Shown: positions 33,949-43,096 of the stretch, piece after piece
How the letters are laid out: every line of letters begins with the position of its first letter
How positions within the stretch are numbered: the stretch's first letter is position 1
Made by a program: the position numbers and the translations under genes
Notes under the pieces: model-generated
Database searches by the model: none
What the model saw: the letters and a program-made list of their open reading frames with translations, nothing else
What the model was told of the DNA's origin: nothing
DNA from: Nocardia mexicana NBRC 108244
Lineage (GTDB): Bacteria > Actinomycetota > Actinomycetes > Mycobacteriales > Mycobacteriaceae
Direction: 5' to 3'
Assembly: GCF_001613165.1 (NCBI RefSeq)
Contig: NZ_BDBV01000100.1
Span: 1-56,921 of the forward strand
DNA length: 56,921 nucleotides

Positions 33949-34545
33949 TCAGGCGGGCTCTCCGCCGTCGGTGCGCGGGGTGGTGTTGTCGCGCTGGTGT
34001 CCGCGGCGGGCGTCGCGGTCGAAGATGCCCAGGATCTCGCAGGGGCCGCCCGCGGTGCCGATGGCGTGCGGGAGCATGGTGGGGAACTCGGCGGCCTGGT
34101 TGGTCTCGACGCGGAAGCGGCGGTGGCCCAGCATGAGGATCGCGGTGCCGGAGAGGACGACGAGCCATTCGCGGCCGGGGTGGGCGCGCATGCGGGCGGG
34201 GTTGTCCGGCGGTGGTTCGGTCATCCGCTGGCGCATGACCGTCATGCCCGGATCGCCCTTGATGGGCCAGCGCATCAGCCCGTGCGCACCGTCGATCATC
34301 GGACTGATGACCACATCGTCGGAGGCCGTCTCCACCAACTGGTCCAGTGATGTGTCGAGAGCACGGGCCAGGGTGACCAGCTGATCGAGCGCGAGGCGGC
34401 GCTGACCGTTCTCGATGCGGGACAGCGTGGACTGGCTGACGTTGGCGCGGGTGGCCAATTCCTCCAGCGACCAGCCCTGCGCCACCCGCAGCGCGCGGAT
34501 GCGTTTGCGCACGAGGCTGTCCAGCTCACCGTCCTCTTGCGTCAT
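33949..34545 (-). CDS. XRE-family regulator with C-terminal cupin
   Basis: 198 residues. The HTH_3 domain lies at about 12-66 (IRALRVAQGWSLEELATRAN, SQSTLSRIENGQRRL) and a small cupin ligand-binding domain at about 105-180 (HPGREWLVVLSGTAILMLGH, FPTMLPHAIG). Proteins of this type often sense small molecules or oxidants and control a neighbouring gene. The ATG at 34545 is close to the divergent thioredoxin-reductase-like gene (92-bp gap), its likely target. A longer reading to 34620 would cover that promoter. Confidence 0.9.
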   Translation of the reverse strand: MTQEDGELDSLVRKRIRALRVAQGWSLEELATRANVSQSTLSRIENGQRRLALDQLVTLARALDTSLDQLVETASDDVVISPMIDGAHGLMRWPIKGDPGMTVMRQRMTEPPPDNPARMRAHPGREWLVVLSGTAILMLGHRRFRVETNQAAEFPTMLPHAIGTAGGPCEILGIFDRDARRGHQRDNTTPRTDGGEPA

Positions 34546-34637
34546 AGGCAAAAGTGTATGCCTGCAGTGCAAAGCGGGGTTAGCGTTTCGGTAGCGGCCC
34601 GGAACAGCCGGCTGGAGCACCGGGAAAGGGTGAGGTC

Positions 34638-35630
34638 ATGGCTGCCACGACTGCCGAGTATGCGAGCGACACCCTGCCGGGCGAGACCGTCGACACCGTG
34701 GTGATCGGCGGCGGCGCGGCCGGCCTCAACGGCGCACTGATGCTCGCCCGCTCCCGCCGCACCGTGGTGGTGGTCGACAGCGGCACGCCCCGCAACGCAC
34801 CCGCCGAGGCCATGCACGGCTTCATCGGTCTGGACGGCACTCCGCCGCTCGAACTTCTGGAGAACGGGCGGCGGCAGGTCCGCTCCTACGGGGGTCTGGT
34901 GGTCTTCGGCGAGGTCGTCTCGGCCGAGCCTGCCGCTCCGTCCGACGACCTGCGGTTCACTGTCACGCTGCGGGACGGCCGGACGGTGTCGGCGCGCCGG
35001 CTGCTGGTGGCCACCGGACTGCGAGACGTGTTGCCGGAGGTGCCCGGATTGGCAAAGCACTGGGGCCGCAGCGTGATCCACTGCCCGTACTGCCACGGCT
35101 GGGAGGTACGTGACGAGCCGATCGGGATCCTCGCCGTCGGGCCCGCCTCGATCCACCACGCCCTGCTGTTCCGGCAGTTGACCGACGATCTCGTGTACTT
35201 CACCCGCGACACCGTCCTGGATGCGGACACCCGTGCACGATTCGCGGCGCGCGGAATCCGCGTCGTCGACACCCCGGTCGCCGCAGTCGTCGACGACCTC
35301 GACGGCCGCATCGCCGGGATCCGTCTGGCGGACGGTCGGCTGATCGAACGCCGAGTGCTGGCGGTCGTCGCCGGAATGGAGGCCCGCACCGAGGGACTGG
35401 ACGGCCTCGGCCTGCCCATGGAGGACCTGCCCGAGGGCATGGGCCGCCGCTTCGCCTCCGGTATGGCCGGGGCCACCGACGTCCCCGGCGTATGGGTGGT
35501 CGGCAACGCCACCGACCTGACCGCCCAGGTGGGCGCCTCCGCCGCGGCCGGTGCGCTGGCAGGCTCGCACATCAACGCCCTGCTGGCCACGGCCGACACC
35601 GACGCGGCCGTCGTCGCGGCGAAAACGTAA
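34638..35630 (+). CDS. Thioredoxin-reductase-like FAD oxidoreductase
   Basis: 330 residues. FAD-binding GGGAAGL is near residue 25, and the redox-active CPYCHGWEVRDEPIG motif is near 153. The C-terminal part has the FAD-binding GVWVVGNATDLTAQVGASAAAG. The NADPH-binding GxGxxA motif is weak (AVGPASIHHALL), which suggests a redox partner other than, or besides, NADPH, or a role like the ferredoxin-dependent or dithiol-oxidase members such as HlmI/GliT. GTGAGG precedes its ATG. Divergent from the XRE-cupin regulator. Confidence 0.87.
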   Translation: MAATTAEYASDTLPGETVDTVVIGGGAAGLNGALMLARSRRTVVVVDSGTPRNAPAEAMHGFIGLDGTPPLELLENGRRQVRSYGGLVVFGEVVSAEPAAPSDDLRFTVTLRDGRTVSARRLLVATGLRDVLPEVPGLAKHWGRSVIHCPYCHGWEVRDEPIGILAVGPASIHHALLFRQLTDDLVYFTRDTVLDADTRARFAARGIRVVDTPVAAVVDDLDGRIAGIRLADGRLIERRVLAVVAGMEARTEGLDGLGLPMEDLPEGMGRRFASGMAGATDVPGVWVVGNATDLTAQVGASAAAGALAGSHINALLATADTDAAVVAAKT

Positions 35631-35886
35631 CCGCCACAGCCTGACCCACGCGCCGTGCTCCCGGCCGCCGTGCTCCCGCACGGTGCACTGCGCGACCGCG
35701 TCGCGGTCCGGCCCGGGCGACCGAGTTCGCTCCGTCGGGGGACTGACCTCCGGTCTGGACGGACACCGTCCGAGTGTTCGCGACGGAAATTGCCGTGTCG
35801 CAACGATTTGTGACCGCCCAGGCCGAAAGCCCGGCGACCGAGCTCGGTCCGCCGTCGATCCCACATGTCATCTCGAGAGGACCCGC

Positions 35887-37482
35887 ATGAGTAAGCACCA
35901 ATCCGCGCCCACGCCAAGCGAATTCGAGGACAGCGGAGTGCCGGACGCGCGTCGACTGCGCGCAATCCTGGTCGCCGTCTCCGTCGCGCTGATGGCCGTC
36001 ATCGCCTCGGTCTCGGGCCTGAACGTGGTCCAGACCCATCTGGCCGTCGATTTCGGCGCCTCGCAGACCACCGTCCTGTGGATCATCAACATCTACACCC
36101 TCGTCCTGGCCGCGCTGCTGCTCCCGCTCGGGGCGCTCGGCGACCGGCTGGGCCGCAAGCCCGTGCTCGTCGCGGGGCTGGGTGTCTTCGGCATCGCGAA
36201 CGTCGCGGCGGGCCTGGCCCCGAACGCCGAAATCATGCTTGTCGCAAGGACTCTCAGCGGCGTGGGCGCGGCGATGATCATGCCGATCACCCTGGCCGTG
36301 ATCACCTCCACTTTTCCCGAGGAGGAGCGCGGCAAGGCGATCGGCGTGTGGACCGGCGTCGCGGGCGGCGGCGGCATCCTCGGCATGTTCCTTTCCGCGC
36401 TGCTCGCCGACGTCGCGACCTGGCGCTGGCTGTTCGTGCTGCCCGTGGCCCTGACCATCGTGGCCCTGGTCATGACGCTGCGGTCGGTTCCCGACTCCCG
36501 CGAGCATTCCGGCCACGCGTTCGACCTGTTCGGTGCGCTGACCTCCGGCGTGGCCGTGGTCGGGCTCGTCTTCGTCCTCCAGGAGGGACCGGAGCGCGGC
36601 TGGAGCGACCTCGTCACCCTGACCGGCCTCGCCGTCGGTCTCGTCGCCACGGTCGCGTTCGTGGCCTGGGAACTGCGCCGCCGCAACGCTTCCCTGCTGG
36701 ATGTGCGCCTGTTCCGCGAGCGCGGCCTGGCGGGCGGCTCGATCACCCTGCTGACTGTCTTCGGCGTCCAGGCGGGCATCGCCGTGGTCCTGTTCCCGTA
36801 CTTCCAGGCCGTGCTGGGCTGGTCGGGCCTGCTGTCCACGCTCGCCCAGATGCCCATGGCCGTCCTGATGATGATGACCTCCGGCCTCGCCCCGAAACTG
36901 GCCGCCCGCATCGGTTCCCGTGCCACCATGGCCATCGGAATCGCGTTGGCAGGCATCGGACTTGCGCTCATGGCCGTGCTCGTTTCGGTGCAGGGCGGGT
37001 ACCTGTCCATCCTCCCCGGCATGATTGCCATCGGCCTCGGCATGGGCCTCGCGATGACGCCCGCCACGGAGGCGATCACCGGTTCCCTGCCACGCGCGAA
37101 GCAGGGCGTGGCCTCCGCGGTCAACGACGTCACTCGCGAATTCGGTACGGCACTCGGAGTAGCGCTGCTGGGTGCGCTCCTGTCCGCCGGTTACCGCGGC
37201 GCCATCGACGACAGGCTCGACGGCATCCCTCGGGATGCGGCGGACTCCGCACGCGGAGGCGTTGCCCATGCGATCGAAACCGCCAGCGGCGCAGGCACTC
37301 ACGGGCAGGTTATCGTGGACGCGGCCCAGCAGTCCTTCGTCGACGGCTGGCAGCAGGCGATGTGGGCGGGCGTGGTCGTCATGGGCGTCCTGTTCCTCTA
37401 TATCGTCGCCCGCGGCCCCGAGAACCGTACTCCTACAGACGATTACGACACGGAGGCCGCCGCGGCAGTGTCCGCCCGATGA
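35887..37482 (+). CDS. DHA2-type MFS drug exporter (14 TM)
   Basis: 531-residue major facilitator of the EmrB/QacA type, with 14 predicted TM helices. Motif A is LPLGALGDRLGRKPVLVAG and motif C lies around GVAGGGGILGMFLSALLADV. The ATG at 35887 is preceded by GAGAGGA. A proton-driven exporter of cationic or amphiphilic compounds is expected. Its last 40 nt overlap the convergent FAD monooxygenase. The 256-bp leader from 35631 carries no gene; it may hold its promoter. Confidence 0.92.
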   Translation: MSKHQSAPTPSEFEDSGVPDARRLRAILVAVSVALMAVIASVSGLNVVQTHLAVDFGASQTTVLWIINIYTLVLAALLLPLGALGDRLGRKPVLVAGLGVFGIANVAAGLAPNAEIMLVARTLSGVGAAMIMPITLAVITSTFPEEERGKAIGVWTGVAGGGGILGMFLSALLADVATWRWLFVLPVALTIVALVMTLRSVPDSREHSGHAFDLFGALTSGVAVVGLVFVLQEGPERGWSDLVTLTGLAVGLVATVAFVAWELRRRNASLLDVRLFRERGLAGGSITLLTVFGVQAGIAVVLFPYFQAVLGWSGLLSTLAQMPMAVLMMMTSGLAPKLAARIGSRATMAIGIALAGIGLALMAVLVSVQGGYLSILPGMIAIGLGMGLAMTPATEAITGSLPRAKQGVASAVNDVTREFGTALGVALLGALLSAGYRGAIDDRLDGIPRDAADSARGGVAHAIETASGAGTHGQVIVDAAQQSFVDGWQQAMWAGVVVMGVLFLYIVARGPENRTPTDDYDTEAAAAVSAR

Positions 37483-38630
37483 CTCGCCGCGACCGGCTCC
37501 AGGATGGCTTCCAGGTTCTTCCGGGCGATCTGCCGACGGAATTCCCCTTCGTAGGACGGGTCGCCGGAGTCGTGCATCATCTCGGTCACCCGGACCGCCG
37601 AGGCCTGCCGCTGCCACGTGTGGTCCAGGCAGGTGTCGGAGTAGCCCTCGAGCAGGCTGGAATCGTGGTTCTCCACCAGGTGGGTGACGGCGCGGGCGAA
37701 CACGTCGGCGTCGTGCAGGGCGAGACTCATGCCCTCCGCGCTCATCGGCGAGATGAGGTGCGCCGCGTCGCCGAGCAGGTACAGGTTGCCGTAACTCATG
37801 GGGCTGAACACCACTCCGCGCAGCGGCACGACCTCCTTGCTCACGATCGGCCCTGCGACGACCGGCTCGCCGAAGCGGGCCGCCAGTTCGCTCCAGACGC
37901 GCTCGTCCGGCCACCGCTCGACGGTGTCGGTGAGCGGGCACTGCAGGTAGACGCGACTCGCATTCGGGCCGCGGGTGATTCGTGCGGCGAAGCCGCGGGA
38001 GTGCACCGCAAGCACCGCCGGGGGATCCGCGGGCACCTCCGTCATGACCGTGAGCCAGGCGTACCCGAACACGTGCGTGGCACAGGTGAGGACGTCGGCG
38101 GGAACGGCCGTCCGGGTGACGCCGTGGAACCCGTCGCTGCCCGCGACGAAGTCACAGCCGACGGTCTTCGTCACGCCGTCGGCGTCGCGGTAGCGAACCA
38201 GCGGGCGCTCGGTGTCGACGTCGTGCAGCGATACGTCGTCGGCGCCGAAGCGCAGGTCCCCACCGTCGCGGAGGAAGACCTCGATGAGGTTGCGGACGAG
38301 GATCTGCTGCGGACAGAAGGCACCGTCGGCGTCCTCCGAGTCGCCCATCCTCCACTGCCGCTGCTCTCCCTCGATCAGCAGCGGCACACCGGAAGCGGCA
38401 GCATCGTGGCTGTGGCCCTCCACGACCTCGCCCAGCCCCCGATCACGCAGTCGGCGAACGCCGCCGGCGTCGAGGGATCCGGCCCGCTGCCGCTGCTCGA
38501 CGTATTCGCGAGTGTGCTTTTCCAGCACGATGCACGCAATGCCCTTGCGCAGCAGGAAATTACCGAGTGCCAGCCCGGCGACTCCGGCTCCGACGATGAC
38601 GACGGTTGTGTCTTTGCCCTTGTTGGCCAT
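37443..38630 (-). CDS. FAD-dependent aromatic hydroxylase-type monooxygenase
   Basis: 395-residue group A flavoprotein monooxygenase of the p-hydroxybenzoate hydroxylase family. The FAD motif VVIVGAGVAGLALG is at residues 10-23, and RAGSLDAGGVRRL follows the PHBH pattern. DFVAGSDGFHG is the DG motif, and YLLGDAAHLISPMSAEGMS the GD motif. Hydroxylation of an aromatic carboxylate with NADPH and oxygen is expected. Upstream of it the AraC regulator reads in the same direction, 182 bp away. The 3' end overlaps the MFS gene by 40 nt. Confidence 0.88.
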   Translation of the reverse strand: MANKGKDTTVVIVGAGVAGLALGNFLLRKGIACIVLEKHTREYVEQRQRAGSLDAGGVRRLRDRGLGEVVEGHSHDAAASGVPLLIEGEQRQWRMGDSEDADGAFCPQQILVRNLIEVFLRDGGDLRFGADDVSLHDVDTERPLVRYRDADGVTKTVGCDFVAGSDGFHGVTRTAVPADVLTCATHVFGYAWLTVMTEVPADPPAVLAVHSRGFAARITRGPNASRVYLQCPLTDTVERWPDERVWSELAARFGEPVVAGPIVSKEVVPLRGVVFSPMSYGNLYLLGDAAHLISPMSAEGMSLALHDADVFARAVTHLVENHDSSLLEGYSDTCLDHTWQRQASAVRVTEMMHDSGDPSYEGEFRRQIARKNLEAILEPVAASHRADTAAAASVS

Positions 38631-38812
38631 GGGTTTTCGAGCTCCTTACAGAGACGGCGGGCGGAACGCGCGCAAGCGTGAACGCCCGTGCCCCACCCGG
38701 ATGGTGCGGCGTACCGACCACTGTCGTCTCGCCCGCACCCGCGCCCAACCGGCAAATGGACAGCCGATACCGAAAACTCGCCAAACTCGCGCCGGGTTCC
38801 TCGAGCCGGTCG

Positions 38813-39601
38813 CTACGGCGTGGGGCCGTTGCGCAGCTCGGCCTGATAACTTCCGGGAGTCTGCCCGACGACCTCGGCGAAGGCGTCGATGAAACCGGAG
38901 GGGTTCGACCACCCGCACGCCATGGCCGTGTCGGTGACCGACATGCCGCCGGTGAGGTGGGCCAGGGCGTGGTGGATGCGCAGGGTGGTGCGCCACCGGT
39001 GGAAGCTCATGCCGAGCTCGGTGTGGAACAGGCGGCTCAGCGTGCGTGCGCTGGCTCCGGCGGCGTGCCCCAGTTCGGCGAGCGTCTCGGGGCGCGCGGG
39101 ATCGGCGTGCAGGAGGTCGGTGACGGCGCGCAGGCGGTCGTCGCCGGGTTCGGGCAGGTGCAGCGATTGCTCGGCGGTGTCGCAGAGTTCATCGATCACC
39201 ACGGTGAGCAGTCGTCGGTGGGCGCCGGGGCGGGTCTCCGGCCGGTCGTCGGTCAGCGTCAAGACGGCCTCGCGCAGCAGCGGACCGACGGCGAAAACGC
39301 TGGGGTGGTCCACGAGTTCGCCGCACAGGTCGATAGGAATGGTCAGGATGCGGGCGTCCGTGCGTCCGTAGAAGCGATGGGAATGGGCGAAGCCGGGCGG
39401 CGTCCACGTCACGCGGTTCGCCGGTGCGACCCAGGTGCCGCGCTCGGTCGTGGTCGCCATCGTCCCGGCCGCCGCGTAGACCAGCTGCCCCTCGACGTGG
39501 GTATGGGGTTCGAGACGGTAGCCGTGCGGCAGCCACCCGGCCCCGCTGGGCATGGCCTCGGGTATCGAATGCCGGGAAGTGGCCTGGCGAGTTTTCGGCA
39601 T
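38813..39601 (-). CDS. AraC-family transcriptional regulator
   Basis: 262 residues. The N-terminal cupin-like ligand domain has RLEPHTHVEGQLVYAAAG and FAHSHRFYG. The C-terminal double HTH is at about 165-255: LAELGHAAGASARTLSRLFH, MSVTDTAMACGWSNPSGFID and FAEVVGQTPGSYQ. It could control the aromatic hydroxylase gene downstream or the MMPL gene upstream. The 182 bp between it and the hydroxylase contain no gene. Confidence 0.9.
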   Translation of the reverse strand: MPKTRQATSRHSIPEAMPSGAGWLPHGYRLEPHTHVEGQLVYAAAGTMATTTERGTWVAPANRVTWTPPGFAHSHRFYGRTDARILTIPIDLCGELVDHPSVFAVGPLLREAVLTLTDDRPETRPGAHRRLLTVVIDELCDTAEQSLHLPEPGDDRLRAVTDLLHADPARPETLAELGHAAGASARTLSRLFHTELGMSFHRWRTTLRIHHALAHLTGGMSVTDTAMACGWSNPSGFIDAFAEVVGQTPGSYQAELRNGPTP

Positions 39602-39696
39602 CAGGTACCAGTCTGCCGGTGGTCAGGCTCGCGGGTCTGATGGGTTGTTACTCTGCTCGGAAGTAGAGGTTGCTCCTCCGCTTATGACTCTGTAGG

Positions 39697-39718
39697 CTAC
39701 CTGCCGCACGGTAGGTAG
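39697..39718. promoter_or_regulatory. 22-bp palindrome in the promoter of the MMPL gene
   Basis: CTACCTGCCG (39697-39706) and CGGTAGGTAG (39709-39718) match as an inverted repeat at 9 of 11 pairs, 102 nt before the MMPL start. The size and form fit a TetR-type operator. No TetR gene lies next to it. Confidence 0.5.
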
Positions 39719-39819
39719 AGGGTGTCCGGTGGAGGCGGTTCGCGTGTTGAGCGGCCGCGGCGGGTGCTGTCTACGGCCTTACCCCAGCGCAATCCGATCA
39801 GCTTGAGGAGCATCCACTC

Positions 39820-42800
39820 GTGTCCGTCTATCTGTACCGATGGGGGAAGTTCGCCTTCCGCCGCAAGTGGATAGTTCTGCCCGTGTGGCTGGTGCTCTTC
39901 GTGCTGCTCTCCGGCTTCGGCTTCGGGGTGAGCAAGCCGATGAGCGATGAGTTCAGCATGCCGTCGCTGCCGTCGGAACGCGCTACGGAGATCCTGGACA
40001 AGCAGTTCCCCGGCATGTCCGAACAGTTCAGCATCGACGCCGTCGGCGGCGACTACGTCATCCGGGCGCCGGAGGGGACGAAGCTGACCGACCCGGGCAA
40101 CCGCGCCGCCATCGACAGGTTGATCGCCGATCTGAAGACGCTGTCGATCGGCGACGGTGCGGACAGCCATCGGCTCGTCACCGACAAAGACGCTGCGACG
40201 CTGATGAATCCGGTCGACGCGGCCGAGCGAATGGGCTGCCTGAAGACCGCCGACCCCGCCGTATGCTCCGGCGCCCCGCTCAATGTGCTGAACTCCGAGG
40301 CGCCCGCCACCGTCGCCGTGCTCTCGGTGCCGTTCGACATCGAGTCGGCCATGGATATCACCGATGCCGAGCGCGAGGCCGCGTACAAGGTGGCCGGGCC
40401 CGCCCGCGAGCAGGGGCTGACCGTCGAGCTGGGCGGCGCCATTGCGCAGAAGCAGGAGCAGCCCAGCGGCCAGGCCGAGATGATCGGCATGGGCGTGGCG
40501 CTGGTCGTCATGGTGATCGCCTTCGGCGCCATCGTGGCCGCGTTCGTCCCGATCATCACCGCCATCGTCGGCCTGGGCGCCGCCACCGCGGTGATCATGC
40601 TGGGGACGGCGGTCATCGAGGTGCCCAGCTTCACAACGTTTTTGGCGTCGATGATCGGTATCGCGCTGTCCATCGACTACGCGCTGTTCATCGTCTCGCG
40701 ATACAAACACGAGTTGAACGTCGCCGACACCCCGGAGGAGGCGGCCGGGACCGCGGTCGGCACCGCGGGTTCGGCGGTGGTGTTCGCCGGTCTCACCGTG
40801 ATCATCGCGCTGAGCGCGCTCGGCGTCGTCGGCGTGAAGTTCCTGACCTTCATGGGCCTCGGCGGGGCCATCGCGGCCGTCTTCGCCGTGCTCACGGCCG
40901 TCACTCTGATGCCCGCCCTGCTGGGCGCGTTCGGCCGCTTCCTGTTCAAGCCGAAACTGCCGCTGGTCGCCCGGCACGACCCCGAGGACAACACCTCGGT
41001 CACCAACGGCATGCGGGTCGGGCGACTGATCGGCAAGGCGCCGTGGGTCGCGCTGGCGATCGCCGTGGCGGCGCTGGCCGCATTGGCCACTCCCGCGCTG
41101 AATTTGCAGCTGGGTCTGCCGGGCGAGGACAGCTTCCCGACCGACTCGACGGTCCGGCAGGCCTACGACATCCGCACCGAGGGCTTCGGCGAGGGCAGCA
41201 ACGGCAAGCTGATGGTGGCCGCCGATCTGGCGAATGTCCCTGCGGGACAGCGCGAAGCGGCCGTCACCGCGCTGCGCGACCGGCTGGCGGCCTTCCCGGA
41301 GATGGACTACGTCACCGCGCCGCGGCTCAGCGAGAACGGGCTGGGCGCGATGCTCACCGGCGTTCCGAAGGCGGGGCCGAACGACCAGGGCACCAAGGAT
41401 CTCGTGCGCGATGCGCGCGATGCCGAAGGTCAGCTCACGGCGCAGTACGGCATCGAATACGGCATCACCGGCACCACCGCCATCTATGCCGATATGGACC
41501 ACGTCCTGCTCGGCAAGATCGTCCCCTACCTGGCGATCGTGGCCGGAGCCGCCTTCGTGCTGCTGATCCTGGTATTCCGGTCGATCCTGGTCCCGTTCAC
41601 CGCGGCTCTGGGCTTCCTGCTCTCCATGGCGGCGACCTTCGGCGCCACGGTGCTGATCTTCCAGGAGGGCGCCTTCGGCCTGATCTCCGATCCGCAGCCG
41701 ATCGTCAGCTTCCTGCCGATCATGTTGATCGGCTTGGTATTCGGGCTCGCCATGGACTATCAGGTATTCCTGGTGACCCGGATGCGCGAGGAGTTCGTGC
41801 ACGGCAAATCGCCGAAGGACGCCATGATCGCCGGATACCACCACGGCGCCCGCGTGGTCACCTCGGCGGCGATCATCATGATCTCGGTGTTCGGGTCGTT
41901 CCTGCTGGAATCCGACGCCACCGCCAAGTCGATGGGCTTCGCGCTGGCCGCCGGTGTCGCCGTCGACGCCTTCCTGGTGCGCATGGTGCTGGTCCCGGCC
42001 CTGCTGGTGATCATGGGCAAATGGTCCTGGTGGATTCCGAAGTGGTTCGACCGCATCCTGCCGGATATCGATGTCGAGGGGACGAAGCTGCGGGCGCTGC
42101 AGCAGCGCGACCAGGACGTCGCCGGCGCGCCCGATCACGCCGAGTCGGCGCCGGTCGCCGAGGCCGGGGCGATGCCCGAGCCTGCGGTCTCGGCGTCGGC
42201 CCTCGTGGAGCGTGAGCCGGTGCTCGGCGGTCGGCATGCGGCACCGGACGATGGTGGGGCGCATCGGGTTTCGGATATGGCCACCGGGCAGGTAGTCGCC
42301 TCGGCCAACGGCCGAGCGATCGGTGGCCGCGTTCACCGTGAGGACGGGCAGCCGGTGCCGGATGCGGCGCTGACGCTGATCGACCCACGCGGACACCAGG
42401 TTTCGCGAGCGACCGGCGACAGCGGGGGCTCCTACACCATCGAGCCGCCCGCGCCGGGCGCCTACGTCCTGATCGTCTCGGCGAACGGGCATCAACCGGC
42501 CGCGGTCAACGTCACCACCGTGGACGGCGCCCAGCGTATCGACCTCACGCTGCAGGGGTCCGGCGAATTGTCCGGTGTGGTGCGCACATCCGTGCGCGAA
42601 CCGGTGTCCGGAGCCACGGTCACCGTGACCGACCTGCGGGGCGAGGTGGTCGGCGCCGCCGTGTCGGCGGCGGACGGCGAATACGCCTGCCATGGCGTCG
42701 TGGCGGGGACCTACACTCTCGTGGCGGTCGCCGCGGGGGCACGGCCCACCGCGACGACGCTGACCGTGCCCGCCAGCGGCCGCTTGCGTTTCGATGTCGA

Positions 42801-43080
42801 GCTGGCTCCCATGGCGATGCTGTCCGGAACGGTGCGCGCCGACGGCGGCTCGGTGTACGACGCCGAGGTCACGGTGCTCGACCGGTCCGGCGCGGCCGTC
42901 GGTACCGCCCGCACCGATATGGACGGCCGCTACGCGGTGGCCGACCTGCCCGAGGGCGAGTACACGGTCGTGGCCCGCGGTTATCCTCCGGTCACCGGGC
43001 GGGTGACCGTCACCGCCGGCGAGATCGACCACGACGTGCGGCTGGGCTTCGACGCCGAGGAACACGCGGGGTTGTCGTGA
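39820..43080 (+). CDS. MMPL transporter with three C-terminal carboxypeptidase-regulatory-like repeats
   Basis: 1086 residues. Residues 1-740 are a normal MMPL/RND transporter: TM1 at about 18-36, and the family motifs GIALSIDYALFIVSRYKHE and FGLAMDYQVFLVTRMREEF. A linker follows, and residues about 828-1075 form three tandem beta-rich repeats of 75-85 residues, each starting like GGRVHREDGQPVPDAALTL, SGVVRTSVREPVSGATVTV or SGTVRADGGSVYDAEVTVL, with G-x-Y-x-[IVC] centres. Such folds bind surfaces or mediate protein contact. The GTG at 39820 has GAGGAG 9 nt upstream. Lipid export to the envelope is likely; the repeats may dock a partner or extend the path, and must lie after the last TM helix. 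Confidence 0.9.
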   Translation: MSVYLYRWGKFAFRRKWIVLPVWLVLFVLLSGFGFGVSKPMSDEFSMPSLPSERATEILDKQFPGMSEQFSIDAVGGDYVIRAPEGTKLTDPGNRAAIDRLIADLKTLSIGDGADSHRLVTDKDAATLMNPVDAAERMGCLKTADPAVCSGAPLNVLNSEAPATVAVLSVPFDIESAMDITDAEREAAYKVAGPAREQGLTVELGGAIAQKQEQPSGQAEMIGMGVALVVMVIAFGAIVAAFVPIITAIVGLGAATAVIMLGTAVIEVPSFTTFLASMIGIALSIDYALFIVSRYKHELNVADTPEEAAGTAVGTAGSAVVFAGLTVIIALSALGVVGVKFLTFMGLGGAIAAVFAVLTAVTLMPALLGAFGRFLFKPKLPLVARHDPEDNTSVTNGMRVGRLIGKAPWVALAIAVAALAALATPALNLQLGLPGEDSFPTDSTVRQAYDIRTEGFGEGSNGKLMVAADLANVPAGQREAAVTALRDRLAAFPEMDYVTAPRLSENGLGAMLTGVPKAGPNDQGTKDLVRDARDAEGQLTAQYGIEYGITGTTAIYADMDHVLLGKIVPYLAIVAGAAFVLLILVFRSILVPFTAALGFLLSMAATFGATVLIFQEGAFGLISDPQPIVSFLPIMLIGLVFGLAMDYQVFLVTRMREEFVHGKSPKDAMIAGYHHGARVVTSAAIIMISVFGSFLLESDATAKSMGFALAAGVAVDAFLVRMVLVPALLVIMGKWSWWIPKWFDRILPDIDVEGTKLRALQQRDQDVAGAPDHAESAPVAEAGAMPEPAVSASALVEREPVLGGRHAAPDDGGAHRVSDMATGQVVASANGRAIGGRVHREDGQPVPDAALTLIDPRGHQVSRATGDSGGSYTIEPPAPGAYVLIVSANGHQPAAVNVTTVDGAQRIDLTLQGSGELSGVVRTSVREPVSGATVTVTDLRGEVVGAAVSAADGEYACHGVVAGTYTLVAVAAGARPTATTLTVPASGRLRFDVELAPMAMLSGTVRADGGSVYDAEVTVLDRSGAAVGTARTDMDGRYAVADLPEGEYTVVARGYPPVTGRVTVTAGEIDHDVRLGFDAEEHAGLS

Positions 43081-43096
43081 GCCGATTCACCCACGC

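Noticed and set aside
35572..37941. 789-codon minus-strand frame opposite the MFS exporter
   Set aside because: Shadow; the plus frame has 14 TM helices and MFS motifs, and the real minus-strand monooxygenase begins only at 37443.
39697..43065. 1122-codon open frame antisense to the MMPL transporter
   Set aside because: Shadow of a high-GC gene: low-complexity His/Arg/Gly/Asp-rich translation and no recognisable fold, whereas the sense frame is a clear transporter.
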